Positions 1 through 5,953 are shown, numbered from the stretch's first letter. The stretch is DNA of 7,510 nt from Candidatus Omnitrophota bacterium (GCA_028717055.1 JAQUOO010000059.1:1-7510); one strand, 5' to 3'. Made by a program: numbers and translations. Notes: generated by a model from the letters alone, not told the origin.

Positions 1-158
1 CCGACTGATTCAACATAAGCCTCAACCTCTTTTGGAGTTCTGTGGGCGGACAATACCTTTACTTCAAATCCAACTTTGTATTCTTTCAAAAATTCAATCG
101 CTTCCTGCAAAGTTTCCAGATCCGAGCTACTTCCCATAATTATACTTATCTTATTCAT
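1..158 (-). CDS. purE: PurE, N5-carboxyaminoimidazole ribonucleotide mutase / AIR carboxylase (5' part only)
   Basis: PurE acts at the AIR-to-CAIR carboxylation stage of purine synthesis in the cytoplasm. Only the first 52 residues are inside the window; the gene continues beyond base 1. The N-terminus (MNKISIIMGSSSDLETL) carries the family's glycine/serine-rich phosphate-binding loop with SSSD at residues 10-13. SAHRTP at residues 38-43 contains the conserved active-site histidine (H39). The ATG at 158 is preceded by a GGAGG ribosome binding site four bases upstream. purD lies 92 bases upstream on the same strand, and nearly all of that gap is an AT-rich inverted repeat. The visible part cannot decide between class I (working with PurK) and class II (direct AIR carboxylase). 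Identity is firm despite truncation by the window edge. Confidence 0.93.
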   Translation of the reverse strand, partial: MNKISIIMGSSSDLETLQEAIEFLKEYKVGFEVKVLSAHRTPKEVEAYVESV

Positions 159-162
159 AAAG

Positions 163-167
163 CCTCC
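163..167 (-). promoter_or_regulatory. Ribosome binding site of purE
   Basis: GGAGG on the minus strand, four bases before the purE ATG at 158. It supports that start and lies only a few bases beyond the end of the inverted repeat between purD and purE. Confidence 0.75.
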
Positions 168-172
168 GGTTT

Positions 173-285
173 AATGACAAATGAAATCCAAAATCCCAAT
201 GTCAAATATTGAAAACCAAATTTTTATTATTTGGAATTTGACATTTAGATTTATTTTGGATTTTGAATTTTGTCATTTGACATTA
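173..285 (-). repeat. AT-rich nested inverted repeat between purD and purE, overlapping the purD 3' end
   Basis: Four pairs of complementary blocks nest around a centre near base 225: TGACAAA (175-181) with TTTGTCA (269-275); AAATCCAAAAT (184-194) with ATTTTGGATTT (253-263); AATGTCAAAT (198-207) with ATTTGACATT (236-245); CCAAA (216-220) with TTTGG (230-234). Transcribed, it would form a long interrupted hairpin ending just before the purE ribosome binding site. The right arm encodes the last ten residues of PurD. The shape suggests a non-autonomous MITE-like or intergenic palindromic element. It lacks a GC-rich stem followed by a U-tract, so I do not call it an intrinsic terminator. Any role in purE expression is inference. 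Confidence 0.8.
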
Positions 286-1576
286 GGGCTTTTTCCCCAA
301 TGTCCTTCCGATAATGCATCCCCTCAAAACTTATTTTCTTAACTGCCGCATAAGTGTTGGCAATCGCCTCTTGTATAGTTTTACCTAAACCAACCACTCC
401 CAGGACCCTGCCGCCATTAGTTAGATATTCTTTTTCCTGCTTTTGGCCCACATCATTTACTGTCCTTAATTTGGTCCCGGCATGAAAAATCACCACATCT
501 TTTATTTTAGCCACTTCGTCCAACCCGAAGATCTCTTTTCCTTTTTCATAATTCCCCGGGTATCCTCCTGCCGCGCAAACTACGCAAACGCTTGAGCGCT
601 CATCCCATTCCAGATTCTTTATCCGGTTTAGTTTCTGCTCGGCGGTTGCCAGCATCACTTCTAATAAATCCGATTTTAACCTGGGTAAGATCGCTTGGGT
701 TTCCGGATCGCCAAAGCGAACATTAAATTCCAGGGTCTTCGGCCCTTCCTTAGTCAACATTATGCCGGCGTATAAAACTCCCCGGTAATCTATACCTTCT
801 TTAACCAGGCCGTCGATAGTCCGGTAAACTATCTTTTCCAGAATTTCTTTAAATAATTCTTTGGTCACAACCGGCGCCGGCGAATATACACCCATCCCGC
901 CCGTATTAGGCCCGCAATCATTGTCAAAAACCCGCTTATGATCCTGGGCCGAAGCTAAAGCAATTACTTCTTTGGAATCAGTGATTACCAGAATCGAGGC
1001 TTCCTGTCCCTGGAGGCATTCTTCGATAATAACTTTATTCCCGGCAGCGCCGAAAACTTTATCCCGCATCATCGCCTCTACCGCTTTCCTGGCTTCATCA
1101 ATTGTTTTAGCCACTACAACACCTTTGCCTGCGGCAAGGCCATCAGCTTTAACTACGCAAGGCGCGCCGATTTTCTCGATATACTCTTTCGCCTCATCGG
1201 GATTGTCGAAAACTTTAAATTCAGCTGTCGGCACTTTATATTTTGCCATTAATTCTTTGGAGAATACTTTACTGGCCTCTAAAGTAGCGGCTTCTTTATT
1301 CGGGCCGAATATTTTAAGCCCGGCTTTTTGGAATTCATCAACAATGCCCAAAGATAAAGCTGCTTCCGGGCCCACTACTGTAAAATCTATTCTTTCTTTT
1401 CGGGCAAAATCTAATAACCCGGCAATATCATCGGCTTTGATATCTATGCACTCGGCGATTTGCGCAATGCCGGCATTTCCCGGCGCGCAAAAAATCTTAT
1501 CAGCCAGCTTAGATTGCGCAATCTTCCAGACTAGCGCGTGTTCTCTCCCTCCAGAACCAATCACCAATATTCGCAT
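251..1576 (-). CDS. purD: PurD, phosphoribosylamine-glycine ligase (GAR synthetase)
   Basis: PurD is a cytoplasmic ATP-grasp enzyme that joins phosphoribosylamine (the PurF product) to glycine, giving GAR. The 441 residues show the full family pattern: N-terminal GSGGREHAL (7-15), VGPEAALS (68-75), the start of the ATP-grasp domain at GPNKEAATLEASK (91-103), the nucleotide-binding stretch VVKADGLAAGKGVVV (141-155), CGPNTGGMGVYSP (221-233), and the metal/ATP-binding segment LEFNVRFGDPETQ (282-294). The ATG at 1576 has AAGGA six bases upstream. The native protein probably ends near GMHYRKDIGEKAL (419-431); the last ten residues, MSNDKIQNPK, come from a neighbouring AT-rich repeat and look like a read-through tail. 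At 441 residues it is slightly longer than the roughly 420-430 usual for the family. It is separated from the other purine genes by a small lipoprotein gene and a gene-free stretch. Confidence 0.97.
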   Translation of the reverse strand: MRILVIGSGGREHALVWKIAQSKLADKIFCAPGNAGIAQIAECIDIKADDIAGLLDFARKERIDFTVVGPEAALSLGIVDEFQKAGLKIFGPNKEAATLEASKVFSKELMAKYKVPTAEFKVFDNPDEAKEYIEKIGAPCVVKADGLAAGKGVVVAKTIDEARKAVEAMMRDKVFGAAGNKVIIEECLQGQEASILVITDSKEVIALASAQDHKRVFDNDCGPNTGGMGVYSPAPVVTKELFKEILEKIVYRTIDGLVKEGIDYRGVLYAGIMLTKEGPKTLEFNVRFGDPETQAILPRLKSDLLEVMLATAEQKLNRIKNLEWDERSSVCVVCAAGGYPGNYEKGKEIFGLDEVAKIKDVVIFHAGTKLRTVNDVGQKQEKEYLTNGGRVLGVVGLGKTIQEAIANTYAAVKKISFEGMHYRKDIGEKALMSNDKIQNPK

Positions 1577-1598
1577 TTCTTTTCCTTTTGTATCCTAC

Positions 1599-1622
1599 GC
1601 GTCTACCAACTAAATCAGACGC
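1599..1622 (-). other. Hairpin in the purD leader resembling a tRNA D-arm
   Basis: GCGTCT (1599-1604) pairs with AGACGC (1617-1622) around a 12-base loop, 22 bases upstream of the purD ATG. On the minus strand the segment includes TTGGTAGACGCG, the kind of sequence found in the D-arm region of bacterial tRNA-Leu. No anticodon arm, T-arm (GTTCGA) or acceptor complement follows, so it is not a tRNA gene. It may be a tRNA fragment, a leader hairpin or chance. Confidence 0.4.
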
Positions 1623-1646
1623 CCTTTTGATACATCCCTACTATCA

Positions 1647-1670
1647 TTTACTTAGAGTAATTTTACTTAG
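1647..1670. repeat. Short direct repeat TTTACTTAG at the lipoprotein stop
   Basis: TTTACTTAG occurs at 1647-1655 and again at 1662-1670, the second copy covering the lipoprotein stop codon. In an AT-rich stretch this may be chance. Confidence 0.3.
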
Positions 1671-2034
1671 TGTTAACTAACCCTGAATTAATCGCGGTAT
1701 TTGAATCATTCATCGTATATTTCTCAACTTTACCGCTCTTATCTATAAGTATAGTCAGCATCTGCTGCTGCATATCCATTCCGCTTGAGAAAATATTATA
1801 AATTGGGATGAAGTTAGACGCGCGATTCTTAACTTTAGTATATTGATACATCATTGTTATTTTGCCATCGGAAAATAAAGTTTTCATATATGGTTTACCT
1901 AAAATAGCAATAACTTCTTGCTCTGTAGTTACACCTTCTTTAATCTGAGACATTTTATTTTGATCAATTGACTTTCCCACACTAGCGCAACCAGCCAAAA
2001 CAATAGTTATAGCTAATAAAATTAAATTCTTCAT
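1663..2034 (-). CDS. Small lipoprotein with a BamE/SmpA/OmlA-like domain
   Basis: The 123-residue product starts with a lipoprotein signal peptide: MKN, a hydrophobic core (LILLAITIV, 4-12) and the lipobox LAGC with the lipidated cysteine at residue 16. That places it in the cell envelope. After a short linker, MSQIKEGVTTEQEVIAILGKP (about 28-48) matches the opening helix pair of the BamE/SmpA fold ('I..G.T..EV...LG.P'). A strand-rich part follows (TMMYQYTKV, LTILIDKSGKVEKYTM). Proteins of this fold attach to the outer membrane or its assembly machinery, but small relatives occur widely, so I give no gene symbol. The gene looks more AT-rich than its purine neighbours. No clear ribosome binding site is visible (only GAG about a dozen bases upstream). 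It lies between the SPFH gene and purD with no evident link to purine synthesis, which fits an insertion into the locus. Confidence 0.82.
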   Translation of the reverse strand: MKNLILLAITIVLAGCASVGKSIDQNKMSQIKEGVTTEQEVIAILGKPYMKTLFSDGKITMMYQYTKVKNRASNFIPIYNIFSSGMDMQQQMLTILIDKSGKVEKYTMNDSNTAINSGLVNTK

Positions 2035-2072
2035 TTTATATTTTTCTCATCCTCGCCACTCGCTAAATTAGG

Positions 2073-2164
2073 GTGTCCCTTTTCAGCACGTCCCCATTAC
2101 CGATTACGAACATGATTATGTATTTTCCTTCTTAGAATTAGAGAATTTCCAATTTCAGGGACAC
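2073..2164. repeat. Split inverted repeat GTGTCCCT / AGGGACAC
   Basis: GTGTCCCT at 2073-2080 and its exact complement AGGGACAC at 2157-2164 enclose 76 bases of AT-rich DNA. Next to the left copy, CACGTCCCC (2087-2095) repeats the same theme. Such motifs recall REP-type repeats associated with IS200-like (RAYT) transposases. No transposase is present, so this would at most be a non-autonomous remnant. Confidence 0.4.
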
Positions 2165-2340
2165 ATTACTTAGTTATCTATAAATGAATCTGGCGTTTAT
2201 GCGAACGTTGCTATGGATATTTTGCCGAAGGGTGTTGTGAGCGCGCCTTAGAAAATTTTCGGCAGATCTATCCTAATAATTTTGTGGCTGGATTGGCTTG
2301 TTCCGGAGCAGGGCGTAACGCAGGCTGAAGCGGGCACGGT

Positions 2341-2357
2341 TCCCGCCGTAGGCGGGA
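2341..2357. repeat. Short GC-rich hairpin
   Basis: TCCCGCC (2341-2347), a three-base gta loop and GGCGGGA (2351-2357) form a perfect 7-bp stem. No T-tract follows on either strand, so it is not an obvious terminator. It is part of the repeat-rich gap. Confidence 0.6.
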
Positions 2358-2377
2358 GAGCACAGCCGAGTAGCCGA

Positions 2378-2408
2378 GCACGATTTTCCACGCTGGGGAA
2401 AATCGTGC
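2378..2408. repeat. Perfect 12-bp inverted repeat
   Basis: GCACGATTTTCC (2378-2389) and GGAAAATCGTGC (2397-2408) are exact reverse complements around a seven-base loop. No T-run follows on either strand, so structure or repeat origin is likelier than termination. Confidence 0.7.
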
Positions 2409-2484
2409 GTCCCTGCGAGGAACAAAACAAACCAGACACAATTGATAAAAAGAGCAGAACTGCGTTTGTTTCAAAATCCAAGGC

Positions 2485-2536
2485 GAAACAGTTTCCTAGC
2501 TAGCCATCGAAGAAATACTACTATGGAAACTGTTTC
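2485..2536. repeat. 12-bp inverted repeat with palindromic arms, just downstream of the SPFH gene
   Basis: GAAACAGTTTCC (2485-2496) and GGAAACTGTTTC (2525-2536) are exact reverse complements; allowing one bulged base the stem gains three more pairs (TAG with CTA). Each arm is itself a near palindrome, GAAAC-N-GTTTC, so the site is also two copies of one 11-bp dyad with centres 41 bases apart. It lies five bases past the SPFH stop codon. It could be a hairpin ending the upstream transcript (though no U-tract follows), the end of an inserted element, or a pair of protein-binding sites. The sequence does not decide. Confidence 0.65.
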
Positions 2537-2541
2537 TTACT

Positions 2542-3423
2542 TTATTTCGCTGGCTTTTCTTTTTCTTCCTTATGCTTTAAAGGCAAAAAGCCGGCCATTT
2601 CACCAATAACATTGACTAATTCTGTATTCGCCGGAACAACAATCTTGGCGTTATTCTGCAATGACTTCTCGACTGCTTCCAGTTTGCGCAACACCTGCGC
2701 GTTACCCACAAAATATTCTTCAGCTGCCTCATTAACCAGCTTTATCGCGGTTGCCTCACCTTCAGCTTCTAAGATCCTCGCCTGCTTGATACCTTCAGCT
2801 TTCTTGATCTCCGCGCGCTTTTGCCCGTCAGCCGCGGTTTCAGTAGCAGTCGCAAAATCAATTGCCGCGATCTTCTCATTCTCAGCCTTAACGACTTTAT
2901 TCATCGTCTCCTGCACATCCTTAGGAGGGTCGATCTCTTTTAGTTCGGTCCTGACGATCTCCAAACCCCAAGTGCCGGTCTCCTGGCGCAAAGTGTTATG
3001 CAATTCGGCGTTGATCTTTCCTCTTTCGCTATTGGCGGATTTCAAAGTCAAAGTGCCGATAATATTCCTTAAAGTGGTGCGGGCAAGATTAACGATCTGC
3101 CACTGATAATTATTCACATTATACTGCGAAGCCTTAACGCTCTCTTCATCGCCTTTGACTTTGAAATAAACCTGCGCGTCAACCTTGGCATTCAAATTAT
3201 CGTTAGTGATGATCTCCTGCGGCTCAGCGTCAACCATCTGTTCAGTTGTATTAACCTGATAAATAACCTCGATGAAAGGAATTATCCAGTTAAACCCGGG
3301 ATTGGCAAAACGGTTATATTTACCCAGCCGCTCAATGAGGCCGCGGTGGGTAGGGCGGACAATCCGGATACCCATTAAAAAAACAGCGACTACCACTATG
3401 GTTATCGCGATAATATGATTCAT
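2542..3423 (-). CDS. SPFH/band-7 membrane protein (stomatin/paraslipin, QmcA-like)
   Basis: The 293-residue protein has one N-terminal membrane segment (about 4-19) followed by the SPFH opening: RIVRPTHRGLIERLGKYNRFANPGFNWIIPFIEVIYQV (20-57). The band-7 core continues with MVDAEPQEIITNDNLNAKVDAQVYFKV and RTTLRNIIGTLTL (115-127), then ERGKINAELHNTLRQETGTWGLEIVRTELKEIDPP. A long Ala/Glu/Lys-rich helical stretch (about 175-255) is typical of the oligomerising coiled coil. The tail is charged. Such proteins form large ring or cage assemblies on membranes and often work with NfeD-type partners or membrane proteases; no NfeD gene is seen here. The start is well supported by AGAGGAGG five bases upstream. 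The gene begins 17 bases after purM, so it is probably cotranscribed with it, although no purine role is known to me. Confidence 0.93.
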   Translation of the reverse strand: MNHIIAITIVVVAVFLMGIRIVRPTHRGLIERLGKYNRFANPGFNWIIPFIEVIYQVNTTEQMVDAEPQEIITNDNLNAKVDAQVYFKVKGDEESVKASQYNVNNYQWQIVNLARTTLRNIIGTLTLKSANSERGKINAELHNTLRQETGTWGLEIVRTELKEIDPPKDVQETMNKVVKAENEKIAAIDFATATETAADGQKRAEIKKAEGIKQARILEAEGEATAIKLVNEAAEEYFVGNAQVLRKLEAVEKSLQNNAKIVVPANTELVNVIGEMAGFLPLKHKEEKEKPAK

Positions 3424-3428
3424 ACCAA

Positions 3429-3436
3429 CCTCCTCT
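3429..3436 (-). promoter_or_regulatory. Strong ribosome binding site of the SPFH gene
   Basis: AGAGGAGG on the minus strand, five bases before the ATG at 3423. It is the strongest Shine-Dalgarno match in the window and sits in the 17-base gap after the purM stop, so the SPFH gene can be translated independently within the operon transcript. Confidence 0.8.
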
Positions 3437-3440
3437 GCTC

Positions 3441-4433
3441 TTAAACTATCTCTACTTGCCTTTTTCCTTTGACAACTTCTCCAATCACCCAGGATTTAAG
3501 TTTTTGGTTCTTTAGTTTCGCGAGTATAGGGTTCACCGAAGCTTTTGCGACGATTAAAACCATGCCGATACCCATGTTCAAAGTGTGATACATTTCACGT
3601 TCCGCAACATTACCCTTATTTTGAATCAAACTGAAAATTTTCGGGACTTTCCAGGAATGCTTATCGATTATTACATTTGTATTATGGGGCAGAATGCGGG
3701 CAACCTTATCGTAAAAAGCGCCGCCGGTTATATGCGCGATACCTTTTATGTTTTTATCGGGCAATAAATTTAAAACTTGTTTAACATAAATGCGCGTGGG
3801 CGTAAGCAATTCTTTGCTCATCCGCTTAAGCTCATTCTGGGATAAAACTTTGCGCACCAAAGAATACCCGTTGGAATGAATGCCGCTAGACTCCAGCCCG
3901 ATAACCACATTCCCTGCCTGAATTTTGCTTCCGTCAATAATCCGGCTTCTATCAACCGCTCCTACGCAAAATCCGGCAATATCATATTCGCCTGCCCGAT
4001 ACATCCCGGGCATCTGCGCTGTCTCTCCGCCGATTAAAGAACAACCGGATTCAATGCAGCCGTTATTGATACCTTTAACCACATCCACCAAAACCTCTTC
4101 TTTGACTTCCGAGAAGGCGATATAATCCAGGAAAAATAAAGGCTCGGCTCCGGTACAAAGAATATCATTCACATTCATTGCCACAGCGTCAATCCCCACT
4201 GTAGCGTGCTTATTGGCAAGTTCGGCAATCTTTAATTTTGTGCCGACTCCGTCACTTGAAGAAACCAGAACCGGATCCTTGAATTTTTTGCGATCCAGCT
4301 TAAAGAAACTTCCAAACCCGCCGATATCTTTCAAGACCTCCGGACGAAAAGATTTCCGCACCAGCGGCTTTATCCTGGATTTAAAAATACTTGCGCTTTT
4401 TATATCTACTCCGGATTTTTTATATGTAATCAT
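3441..4433 (-). CDS. purM: PurM, phosphoribosylformylglycinamidine cyclo-ligase (AIR synthetase)
   Basis: PurM closes the imidazole ring, converting FGAM to AIR with ATP. The product is 330 residues from the chosen ATG, close to the usual ~340. Landmarks in order: YKKSGVDI at the N-terminus, the nucleotide-binding SSSDGVGTKLKIA, MNVNDILCTGAEPLFFLDYIA, GCSLIGGETAQMPGMY, GLESSGIHSNGYSLVRKVL, the C-terminal-domain IAHITGGAFYDKVARILP and EMYHTLNMGIGM. All are intact. The frame has an earlier ATG at 4448, but GGAG five bases before the ATG at 4433 favours the shorter form. purF ends 41 bases upstream and the SPFH gene starts 17 bases downstream. With PurQ and PurF this gives three enzymes of the early pathway in one transcript. 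Confidence 0.96.
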   Translation of the reverse strand: MITYKKSGVDIKSASIFKSRIKPLVRKSFRPEVLKDIGGFGSFFKLDRKKFKDPVLVSSSDGVGTKLKIAELANKHATVGIDAVAMNVNDILCTGAEPLFFLDYIAFSEVKEEVLVDVVKGINNGCIESGCSLIGGETAQMPGMYRAGEYDIAGFCVGAVDRSRIIDGSKIQAGNVVIGLESSGIHSNGYSLVRKVLSQNELKRMSKELLTPTRIYVKQVLNLLPDKNIKGIAHITGGAFYDKVARILPHNTNVIIDKHSWKVPKIFSLIQNKGNVAEREMYHTLNMGIGMVLIVAKASVNPILAKLKNQKLKSWVIGEVVKGKRQVEIV

Positions 4434-4438
4434 TCTTT

Positions 4439-4443
4439 CTCCC
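4439..4443 (-). promoter_or_regulatory. Ribosome binding site deciding the purM start
   Basis: GGGAG on the minus strand lies five bases before the ATG at 4433. The alternative ATG at 4448 has only AGGT three bases away, so the downstream start is preferred. Confidence 0.65.
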
Positions 4444-4474
4444 TGCATTCTACCTGCTAACTACTATCTACTTT

Positions 4475-5953
4475 CTATTTAGGCGCTACCTCTGCCTGCC
4501 CGCAACAATGCGTTTCCAGCGAAAATTTTCCATGCCTCTTTTCGGCTATTAACGGATATTTCCCGGTCCAGCAAGCAGCGCAATAATCGCTCTTTTTATA
4601 CTTAAGGCATTTAAGCATCCCCTCTAAGCTTAAATAACCCAGGCTATCGGCTCCCAGATACTCTCTGATTTTATCTAACGAAGCATACCTGTTAGCGATA
4701 AGCTCGCTGGACTTATGAAAGTCTATGCCATAATAGCAAGGGAACCTGTGCGGCGGGCAAGAGATCATCAGATGCACTTGTTTTACTCCGGCTTTACGCA
4801 AATTACGCACGCGGATTTTCGAGGTTGTCCCGCGCACAATCGAATCATCAACAATAACAATCCTTTTGCCGCGTAAAACATCCTTGAGTAAATTAAATTT
4901 TACGCGCACTCCTAAATCGCGGGCATCCTGCGCCGGCTGGATAAAAGTCCTGCCCACGTAATGATTGCGAATAATCCCCATCTCCAGAGGAATACCGGAC
5001 TGCTGGGCATAACCTAATGCCGCTGAATAACCGGAGTCCGGCACCGGCACCACAAAATCCGCTTTCACCGGAAATTCTTTGGCTAACTGCGCCCCTAATT
5101 TCTTGCGCACCGTATGCACTGTTTCGCCAAAAACATTGGAATCCGGACGGGAAAAATAAACATGTTCGAATATGCAATGCGCGTGGCGGTGCCCTACGCG
5201 CCACTCTTTGGGCCTGATCGATCTTAAGCCGTTTTCGTTAATAAAAATTATCTCCCCCGGCTCAACCGGACGGATGAATTTGGCGCCGATCAGGTCAAAA
5301 GCGCAAGTTTCGGAAGCCAGGCACCAGGAATCTCCTAACTTTCCCAAAGATAACGGACGAAACCCCCAAGGATCCCTTACTCCGATCAGGTTTTTCTTAT
5401 CCATTAGCAAAAGCGAATAAGCTCCCCGGATTTTCTGCAGCGCGTATAATAAACTTTCATCCAAATTGCGGGATTTTCCGCGGGCCATAAGATGAATAAT
5501 GATTTCGGAATCAGTGGTAGTCTGGAATATCGAACCTGTCTCTTCCAGGTGCTGACGCAATTCTGTGGAATTTATCAAGTTTCCGTTATGGGCTATACAT
5601 ATTGAGCCTTTGGCGTAATCAATTAAAAGCGGCTGGGCATTTTTTAAGACGCTGGAACCGGTAGTCGAGTAACGCACATGGCCTACGGCAGCCCGGCCTT
5701 TCATTTTGCTCAAAATCGTTTCATTAAAAACATCATTTACCAGGCCCATCCCTTTGTGCAGAGACAAATTGCCGCTATTATTTACAACTATGCCGCAAGC
5801 TTCCTGGCCGCGATGCTGCTGGGCAAAAAGCCCTAAATAAGTCAGCCAGCTTGCCTGCTTGTTATTAAATATACCGAATAAGCCGCAGTATTCCTTTGGG
5901 TCCTGACTGTCGGCAGGCAGGCATCTTTTATAACTACAATAATTTTCTGGCAT
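4475..5953 (-). CDS. purF: PurF, amidophosphoribosyltransferase (Fe-S type with propeptide)
   Basis: PurF makes phosphoribosylamine from PRPP and glutamine, the first committed purine step. From the chosen ATG the product is 492 residues. The N-terminal glutaminase domain begins with the catalytic cysteine in YCGLFGIF (Cys23), followed by RGQEACGIV, GHVRYSTTG, AHNGNLINS and TDSEIIIHLM. The phosphoribosyltransferase domain carries the PRPP loop IVIVDDSIVRGTTS. Four cysteines sit where Bacillus-type PurF binds a 4Fe-4S cluster: HAHCIFEHVYF (260), FPCYYGID (406) and DYCAACWTGKYP (458, 461). A 22-residue leader before Cys23 implies autocatalytic removal, as in Bacillus PurF, where it is about 11 residues. 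The leader's CLPADSQDP is encoded by a degraded palindromic repeat. An ATG at 5965 is possible, but GGAG correctly spaced before 5953 favours the shorter form. The gene overlaps the purQ 3' end by 20 bases. Confidence 0.96.
   Translation of the reverse strand: MPENYCSYKRCLPADSQDPKEYCGLFGIFNNKQASWLTYLGLFAQQHRGQEACGIVVNNSGNLSLHKGMGLVNDVFNETILSKMKGRAAVGHVRYSTTGSSVLKNAQPLLIDYAKGSICIAHNGNLINSTELRQHLEETGSIFQTTTDSEIIIHLMARGKSRNLDESLLYALQKIRGAYSLLLMDKKNLIGVRDPWGFRPLSLGKLGDSWCLASETCAFDLIGAKFIRPVEPGEIIFINENGLRSIRPKEWRVGHRHAHCIFEHVYFSRPDSNVFGETVHTVRKKLGAQLAKEFPVKADFVVPVPDSGYSAALGYAQQSGIPLEMGIIRNHYVGRTFIQPAQDARDLGVRVKFNLLKDVLRGKRIVIVDDSIVRGTTSKIRVRNLRKAGVKQVHLMISCPPHRFPCYYGIDFHKSSELIANRYASLDKIREYLGADSLGYLSLEGMLKCLKYKKSDYCAACWTGKYPLIAEKRHGKFSLETHCCGQAEVAPK
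5902..5921 (-). repeat. Degraded GC-rich palindromic repeat inside the purF propeptide
   Basis: CCTGACTGTCGGCAGGCAGG is an imperfect palindrome centred at 5911/5912 with seven of nine outer pairs plus flanks intact. Read on the minus strand it gives part of CLPADSQDP. It resembles the repeat at 5988-6010, which gives GLPAGQAG in the same reading frame of the repeat. It lies wholly upstream of the codon for the catalytic cysteine. Confidence 0.6.

Larger units (their letters stand above)
2035..2541. other. 506-base gene-free stretch rich in inverted repeats
   Basis: No convincing gene lies between the lipoprotein and SPFH genes. Short open frames of 68-77 codons on both strands over 2248-2503 mirror each other across repeat DNA and show no recognisable family, start signal or protein-like composition. 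The stretch contains a split GTGTCCCT/AGGGACAC pair (2073-2164), a GC-rich hairpin (2341-2357), a 12-bp perfect hairpin (2378-2408) and a 12-bp inverted repeat with palindromic arms (2485-2536). A TGCCGAA (2223-2229) / TTCGGCA (2258-2264) pair and the palindrome GAAAATTTTC (2251-2260) lie between. Base composition swings from AT-rich (2100-2220) to GC-rich (2290-2380), suggesting joined pieces of different origin, perhaps remnants of mobile or dispersed repeats. I see no confident promoter for the lipoprotein gene. Confidence 0.6.

Noticed and set aside
972..1613. Long plus-strand open frame of 213 codons opposite purD
   Set aside because: It runs antisense to the fully conserved purD and extends past its start; the Ser/Ala/Pro-rich translation has no recognisable domain. 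It is a codon-bias shadow.
1599..1622. Possible tRNA gene before purD
   Set aside because: Only a D-arm-like hairpin is present; anticodon arm, T-arm and acceptor stem are missing.
1577..1662. Promoter for purD in the gap after the lipoprotein gene
   Set aside because: The AT-rich stretch offers loose -10-like hexamers but no convincing -35/-10 pair with correct spacing, and no recognisable purine operator or purine riboswitch.
2248..2503. Three small open frames (68-77 codons) on both strands of the gene-free stretch
   Set aside because: They overlap one another across hairpin-rich DNA, have no good start signals and no recognisable domain; repeat DNA explains them better.
2485..2536. Intrinsic terminator after the SPFH gene
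   Set aside because: The stem is perfect but not GC-rich and is not followed by a U-tract on the transcribed strand; kept as a repeat only.
2612..3106. Plus-strand open frame of 164 codons opposite the SPFH gene
   Set aside because: It lies wholly within a well-supported minus-strand gene, is serine-rich and matches no family; a shadow frame.
4893..5204. Minus-strand open frame of 103 codons overlapping purF in another frame
   Set aside because: It is contained in purF, whose own frame carries all family motifs.
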